In this document: positions 6,135 to 9,235 of the stretch, one piece after another | Position numbering within the stretch: position 1 is the stretch's first letter | How the letters are laid out: the number at the start of each line of letters is the position of its first letter | Source: an uncultured Actinomycetes bacterium | Lineage (GTDB): Bacteria; Actinomycetota; CALGFH01 | DNA length: 9,235 nucleotides | Assembly: GCA_937881255.1 (NCBI GenBank) | Contig: CALGFH010000086.1 | Coordinates: 1 to 9,235, forward strand | Reading direction: 5' to 3' | The notes under the pieces: generated by a model | Database searches by the model: none | Seen by the model: the letters and a program-made list of their open reading frames with translations, nothing else | What the model was told of the DNA's origin: nothing | Translations under genes and position numbers: made by a program

Positions 6135-6238
6135 CGTCCGTCGGCCGGCGGTGGATGCCGGCGTTCGCGGTCGGGTCGGTGGAGGATTCGCGGCCGCCGC
6201 GAGGGTGAGCAGTTCAGTGGGCCGTCGGCCGACGGACG
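6135..6238. ncRNA. Candidate structured element closed by a 13-bp stem
   Basis: CGTCCGTCGGCCG (6135-6147) is perfectly complementary to CGGCCGACGGACG (6226-6238), enclosing 78 bases. Inside, TCGCGGC and GCCGCGA around one base (6188-6202) form a further inverted repeat. The right arm overlaps a 14-bp palindrome, CCGTCGGCCGACGG (6222-6235). No tmRNA, SRP RNA or RNase P signature, nor a c-di-AMP (ydaO) riboswitch, was recognised. High GC makes stems common, but 13 perfect pairs beside an 11-bp hairpin is notable. Confidence 0.3.
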
Positions 6239-6315
6239 TTCGAGATGGCGGCCCACCGGGAGCGTGGTCCGCCTGCTACGCGTCGGGTGGAGTCTCCAAG
6301 CCATCCGCCCCCTTC

Positions 6316-6334
6316 GTCGCGGTCCGGCCGCGAC
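6316..6334. other. 7-bp hairpin upstream of hemE
   Basis: GTCGCGG and CCGCGAC pair around TCCGG. It lies about 108 bases before hemE and adds to the cluster of stems in the divergent gap. It has no assigned role. The rest of 6240-6380 holds no gene I can support. Confidence 0.3.
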
Positions 6335-6380
6335 CAAAGTGCACCTGGGCTATCGACCCCCATCATGTACCACGATCCAC

Positions 6381-6409
6381 CGGTTGCGAAACCGCTCGTC
6401 TGACGAGCG
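6381..6409. promoter_or_regulatory. Adjacent inverted repeats, possible operator upstream of hemE
   Basis: CGGTTGCGAAACCG (6381-6394, 5-bp arms) touches a perfect odd palindrome, CGCTCGTC-T-GACGAGCG (6393-6409, 8-bp arms). The palindrome ends 18 bases before the putative hemE -10 element, where a -35 region or repressor site would sit. No regulator family is recognised from it. Confidence 0.4.
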
Positions 6410-6427
6410 TTCCCGGCGGGCTTCGCC

Positions 6428-6433
6428 TACGCT
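6428..6433 (+). promoter_or_regulatory. Probable -10 element of hemE-hemH
   Basis: TACGCT fits TAnnnT and ends eight bases before the hemE ATG at 6442, so the transcript would be leaderless or nearly so. GAGG (6434-6437) could otherwise serve as a close ribosome site. No good -35 is seen at 16-19 bp; the palindrome at 6393-6409 covers that area. Confidence 0.4.
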
Positions 6434-6441
6434 GAGGCGCC

Positions 6442-7491
6442 ATGGGAGAAGCCCGGATGCTGGCCGCCTGCCGGGGCGAGCCGGTCGACCGAACCCCCGT
6501 CTGGTTCATGCGCCAGGCTGGGCGCTGCCTGGCCGCCTACCGGCGGCTGCGCGAGCGCTACGGGATCCTGGAGATCACCAGGACCCCCGAGCTGTGCGCG
6601 CAGGTGACCACCATGCCCGTCGACACCTTCGGGGTGGACGGGGCGGTGCTGTACGCCGACATCATGCTGCCCCTGTACGGCATGGGCGTGCCCTTCTCGA
6701 TCGACCCCGGGGTCGGGCCGATCGTCCACCAGCCGGTGCGGGACAAGGCGGCCGTCGAGGCCCTGCGGGTGGTCGAGGCCGAGGAGGCCACCCCCGAGCT
6801 GTTCCAGACCATCCGCATGCTCCGCCGTGACCTGGGCGGCCGGGCCGCCCTGATCGGGTTCGCCGGGGCGCCCTACACGGTCGCCTCCTACCTGATCGAG
6901 GGCCGGCCCTCCAAGGAGCACGCCCACGCCAAGGCGCTGCTCTACGGCGACGAGGTCCTCTGGCACCGGCTGATGGAGACCCTCACCGAGGTGACCATCC
7001 GCTACCTGCGGGCCCAGGTCACCGCCGGCGTCCAGGTGGTGCAGCTGTTCGACTCCTGGATGGGCGACCTGGGCCGGCGCGAGTACGAGGCCGCGGTGCT
7101 GCCCTACAGCCGGCGCATCTTCGAGGCCGTGCGGGCCACCGGGGTGCCGGCCATCCACTTCGGCACCGGCACCGTTGGCCTGCTCGAGTCGATGGCCGGC
7201 GCCGGCAGCGACCTCGTCAGCGTCGATTGGCGGGTGCCGCTGGACGAGGCCTGGCGGCGGATCGGCGCCGGCAAGGGGATCCAGGGCAACCTGGACCCGG
7301 CCGTGCTGCTGGCCCCCTTCGAGGTGGTGGTCCGGGAGGCCGACCGGGTGCTGGCCGCGGCCGGCGGGCGCGACGGCCACATCTTCAACCTGGGCCACGG
7401 GGTCCTCCCCGACACGCCCTCCGACCACCTGACCCGCCTGGTCGAGCACGTCCACAACGCGACCGAGAGGACGTCCGTTGCCAACCCCTGA
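6442..7491 (+). CDS. hemE: Uroporphyrinogen III decarboxylase
   Basis: This cytosolic, cofactor-free enzyme removes four carboxyl groups from uroporphyrinogen III to give coproporphyrinogen III in haem synthesis. The 349-residue length is normal. Family marks: PVWFMRQAGR (19-28) with substrate-binding arginines R24 and R28, catalytic aspartate D73 in YADIM, GFAGAPYTVASYLIEG (139-154) with Y150, S205 in FDSWMG, and H319 in FNLGHGV. One oddity follows the first signature: most homologues continue Y/S-LPEYR, but here it is CLAAYR (29-34), losing the usual P and E. ATG 6442 gives the family N-terminus (GEARMLAACRGEPVDRTPVW). The last 14 bases overlap hemH, and its ribosome site lies inside hemE, so the two are very likely cotranscribed and coupled. 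Confidence 0.97.
   Translation: MGEARMLAACRGEPVDRTPVWFMRQAGRCLAAYRRLRERYGILEITRTPELCAQVTTMPVDTFGVDGAVLYADIMLPLYGMGVPFSIDPGVGPIVHQPVRDKAAVEALRVVEAEEATPELFQTIRMLRRDLGGRAALIGFAGAPYTVASYLIEGRPSKEHAHAKALLYGDEVLWHRLMETLTEVTIRYLRAQVTAGVQVVQLFDSWMGDLGRREYEAAVLPYSRRIFEAVRATGVPAIHFGTGTVGLLESMAGAGSDLVSVDWRVPLDEAWRRIGAGKGIQGNLDPAVLLAPFEVVVREADRVLAAAGGRDGHIFNLGHGVLPDTPSDHLTRLVEHVHNATERTSVANP
7465..7480 (+). promoter_or_regulatory. Ribosome site and TTG start of hemH inside the hemE end
   Basis: GAGAGG (7465-7470) lies seven bases before TTG 7478, which opens the hemH frame; the hemE stop is at 7489-7491. The site supports this unusual start over a downstream one, and the 14-base overlap suggests re-initiation by ribosomes finishing hemE. 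Confidence 0.6.
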
Positions 7492-8464
7492 CGCCCCCTT
7501 CGCACCGGGGGACCACCCCGGCGGTCCCCCGGACCCCCCCGTTGGGGTGCTCCTGATGACCTACGGGTCGGCCGCCACCGCCGAGGAGGTGCCGGCCTAC
7601 CTGCGCAGCGTGCGCGGCGGCCGCGACGCCGACCCGGAGCTGGTGGCCGAGTTCCAGCGGCGCTACCGGCTGATCGGCTGGTCGCCGCTGGTCCGCATCA
7701 CCCTCGCCCAGGGGGCCGAGCTGCAGCGGCTGCTCGACGCCGGCCACGGGGCCGGCCGCTACCGGGTCGAGGTCGGCATGCTCCACTCCGAGCCGACGAT
7801 CGACGAGGCGGTGGCCCGGCTGGCCGTCGCCGGGGCCCAGCGGCTGATCGGGATCGTGCTCTCGCCCCAGTGGTCGCCGGTGATCATGGGCGGCTACCGG
7901 CGGGCCCTGGACGCGGCCGCCTGGCGGCTCGGCCCCGACGCCGAGGTCGTCCTGGCCGGGCCCTGGCACCGCACCCCGGCCTTCCTGGACGCCCTGGCCG
8001 AGCGGGTCACCGAGGCCCTCGGCCGGCTCGATCCCGGGGTGCCGGTGGTGTTCACCGCCCACAGCCTGCCCAAGGCGGTGATCGACCGCGACCCCGGCTA
8101 CCTGGACCAGATCGCCGAGACGATCGACGCGGTGGCCGAGCGGACCGGCCTCGACCGGGGCCGCTGGCAGTTCGCCTACCAGTCGGCCGGCCACAGCCCC
8201 GAGGAGTGGCTCAAGCCCGACCTCAAGGACCTGCTCCCCGGCCTGCGCGACCACGGCCACACGGCGGTGCTGGTGGTGCCCGTGCAGTTCCTGGCCGACC
8301 ACCTGGAGATCCTCTACGACATCGACGTGGCCGCCCGCGAGGAGGCCGAGGAGGCCGGCCTGGCCTTCCACCGCATCGAGCTGATGAACACCTCGCCGTC
8401 GTTCATCCGCGCCCTGGCCGACGTCGCCCTCGACCAGGACCGCTCGGCCCGCCAGCACGTCTAG
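7478..8464 (+). CDS. hemH: Ferrochelatase, coproporphyrin type
   Basis: The enzyme inserts ferrous iron into a porphyrin, in this group probably coproporphyrin III (CpfC, coproporphyrin-dependent pathway). The 328-residue protein lines up from memory with Bacillus HemH: VLLMTYGS (24-31; Y29 matches the axial tyrosine Y13), VRGGR, YRLIGWSPL (63-71), GMLHSEP, catalytic H195 in TAHSLP, YQSAGHSPEEWLKPDL (234-249), and FLADHLEILYDID (271-283) with catalytic E277. Several actinobacterial ferrochelatases carry a [2Fe-2S] cluster, but this protein has no cysteine at all and cannot. The usual IGG becomes IGW at 66-68. The first 20 residues are proline-rich and probably disordered. The TTG start is supported by GAGAGG. 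The hemE-hemH order recalls Bacillus hemEHY, but the oxidase gene is absent and a convergent methyltransferase follows. Product identity is firm; the CpfC subtype is inferred. Confidence 0.95.
   Translation: MPTPDAPFAPGDHPGGPPDPPVGVLLMTYGSAATAEEVPAYLRSVRGGRDADPELVAEFQRRYRLIGWSPLVRITLAQGAELQRLLDAGHGAGRYRVEVGMLHSEPTIDEAVARLAVAGAQRLIGIVLSPQWSPVIMGGYRRALDAAAWRLGPDAEVVLAGPWHRTPAFLDALAERVTEALGRLDPGVPVVFTAHSLPKAVIDRDPGYLDQIAETIDAVAERTGLDRGRWQFAYQSAGHSPEEWLKPDLKDLLPGLRDHGHTAVLVVPVQFLADHLEILYDIDVAAREEAEEAGLAFHRIELMNTSPSFIRALADVALDQDRSARQHV
8461..8464. other. CTAG shared by two convergent stop codons
   Basis: The palindrome CTAG supplies TAG to hemH on the plus strand (8462-8464) and TAG to the methyltransferase on the minus strand (8463-8461). 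The coding regions therefore overlap by four bases, and no terminator fits between them, so their transcripts must overlap or end inside the opposite gene. Confidence 0.9.
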
Positions 8465-9234
8465 GCCGGGCGCCGCAGGACCAGCAGGTCGATGCGGTCG
8501 ACCACCGGGGTGGGATGGGTCTCGGCGTCGGCCGCGCGCTCGAGGGCGGCCAGGCCGGCGGCGAACTGGTCGTCGGGCAGCAGCTTGAGGCCGGTGTCGG
8601 CCCGCCGGCGGACCTTGTCCCGGTAGGCGGCCAGGCTGGTCGCGCTCACCTGGTCGACCGCGGCCAGGCCCTCGACCCGGAAGCCGGCCCCGGCGAAGGC
8701 CTCCGACACCCGCTCGACGGTCGGCAGCCCGCCCCCGGCGACCAGGGCCGCGCCGGCGCCGGGGAAGAACCGCCGGTACAGGGTGATCGCGCCCATCCGC
8801 CCGGGGAAGGCCTGCCGGACCAGGACCGGCCCGCCCGGTGCCAGCACCCGCCCCAGCTCGCCGGCCACGGCGTCGAGGTCGTCGAGGTGGTGGACGACGG
8901 TCGAGACCCAGGCCCAGGCGCAGGTGCCGTCCCCGAGCGGGAGCCGCTCCCCCGACCCGGCGACCCAGGCCACGCCCGGGTGCGGGTGGGCGCGGGCGGC
9001 CTGGGCCCGCATCCCGCGCGACGGCTCCACGGCCACCACCTCGACCCCGAACCAGCCGGCGATGGCGGCCGCGAACTGCCCGGTCCCGGCACCCAGGTCG
9101 AGCACCGGCGAGCGGCCGGCAGCGGCGGGCAGCCACGTCCGGATCGCCTCCCGCCAGGGCTCCATCCCCTCGGGCGGCAGGGTCCGGCCCTCGACGTAGT
9201 CGGGCGCCATCTGGTCGTAGTCGACCCGCGCCAT
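8461..9234 (-). CDS. Class I SAM-dependent methyltransferase, substrate unknown
   Basis: The 257-residue protein belongs to the broad UbiE-like/Methyltransf_11 type. It opens with VDYDQMAPDYVEGR, the usual start of this group. Motif I is VLDLGAGTGQF (44-54), the acidic ribose contact is E70 in AVEPS, GSGERLPL follows (93-100), then STVVHHLDDLD (111-121) and VLAPGGPVLVRQ (130-141). The C-terminal half, with FPGRMGAITLYRRFFP and SLAAYRDKVRRR, would shape the substrate pocket; I cannot assign a substrate. The first ATG lies one base from the window end, so an upstream start and its promoter are not visible, though the motif spacing suggests this ATG is right. It converges on hemH and is probably not part of haem synthesis. 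Confidence 0.85.
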   Translation of the reverse strand: MARVDYDQMAPDYVEGRTLPPEGMEPWREAIRTWLPAAAGRSPVLDLGAGTGQFAAAIAGWFGVEVVAVEPSRGMRAQAARAHPHPGVAWVAGSGERLPLGDGTCAWAWVSTVVHHLDDLDAVAGELGRVLAPGGPVLVRQAFPGRMGAITLYRRFFPGAGAALVAGGGLPTVERVSEAFAGAGFRVEGLAAVDQVSATSLAAYRDKVRRRADTGLKLLPDDQFAAGLAALERAADAETHPTPVVDRIDLLVLRRPA

Positions 9235-9235
9235 C

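Noticed and set aside
5972..6337. N-terminal extension of the M23 frame to ATG 6337
   Set aside because: The added 122 residues are not protein-like, include the promoter and hairpins, and come before a GTG with a perfectly placed GGAGG and a signal peptide.
6365..6403. Twelve-residue open frame MYHDPPVAKPLV upstream of hemE, as a leader peptide
   Set aside because: It has no ribosome site and no regulatory codon run, and its end falls in the palindrome; chance is enough.
5978..6410. Known RNAs: RNase P, tmRNA, SRP RNA, ydaO riboswitch, 6C RNA
   Set aside because: None of their conserved cores was found on either strand by eye. The second C loop has only five C, so 6C is kept only as a resemblance.
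7385..9136. 583-codon minus-strand open frame across hemH and the last methyltransferase
   Set aside because: It runs antisense to hemH and out of frame with the methyltransferase, and its Arg/Gly/Pro-rich content shows no motifs.

Overview
The window is very GC-rich DNA with strong G/C bias at third codon positions, SAM methyltransferases, a NarL-type sensor kinase, a coiled-coil M23 peptidase, a DtxR/IdeR-type iron-box match and a coproporphyrin-type ferrochelatase. This points to an Actinomycetota genome, possibly a deep-branching or uncultured lineage. The assignment is an inference from gene content and composition.

Layout from left to right. (1) 1-1505, minus strand: a PLP enzyme of the alpha-oxoamine synthase family (KBL/BioF-like). 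It runs off the left edge and needs three frame changes to be read through. (2) 1506-1610: divergent promoter region with a 15/19 iron-box match. (3) 1611-2177, plus: a receiver-only response regulator. (4) 2178-2463: non-coding convergent gap with a strong hairpin and short degenerate repeats. (5) 2464-5971, minus: a co-directional group of secreted M23 (LytM) peptidase, SAM methyltransferase and membrane histidine kinase. (6) 5972-6441: a 470-bp divergent gap holding the peptidase promoter, two C-rich-loop hairpins in its leader, a perfect DnaA box, several strong inverted repeats and a likely hemE -10 element. (7) 6442-8464, plus: hemE and hemH, overlapping and probably translationally coupled, hemH starting at TTG. 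(8) 8461-9234, minus: a second SAM methyltransferase whose stop shares a CTAG with the hemH stop.

How the genes may work together. HemE makes coproporphyrinogen III, and HemH looks like the Firmicute-style coproporphyrin ferrochelatase (tyrosine in the MTYGS motif, no cysteines). The oxidase and HemQ steps between and after are not in the window. The kinase at 2464-4074 and the receiver at 1611-2177 converge and are the natural two-component pair, but the receiver has no DNA-binding domain, so output would be by protein contact. The iron-box match suggests that the PLP enzyme, and perhaps the regulator, respond to iron. That would be thematically consistent with the nearby haem genes, though linkage is only by proximity.

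The most unusual points are the iron-box/oxoamine-synthase pairing with its indels, the structured 470-bp gap, and the output-less regulator facing a NarL-type kinase.
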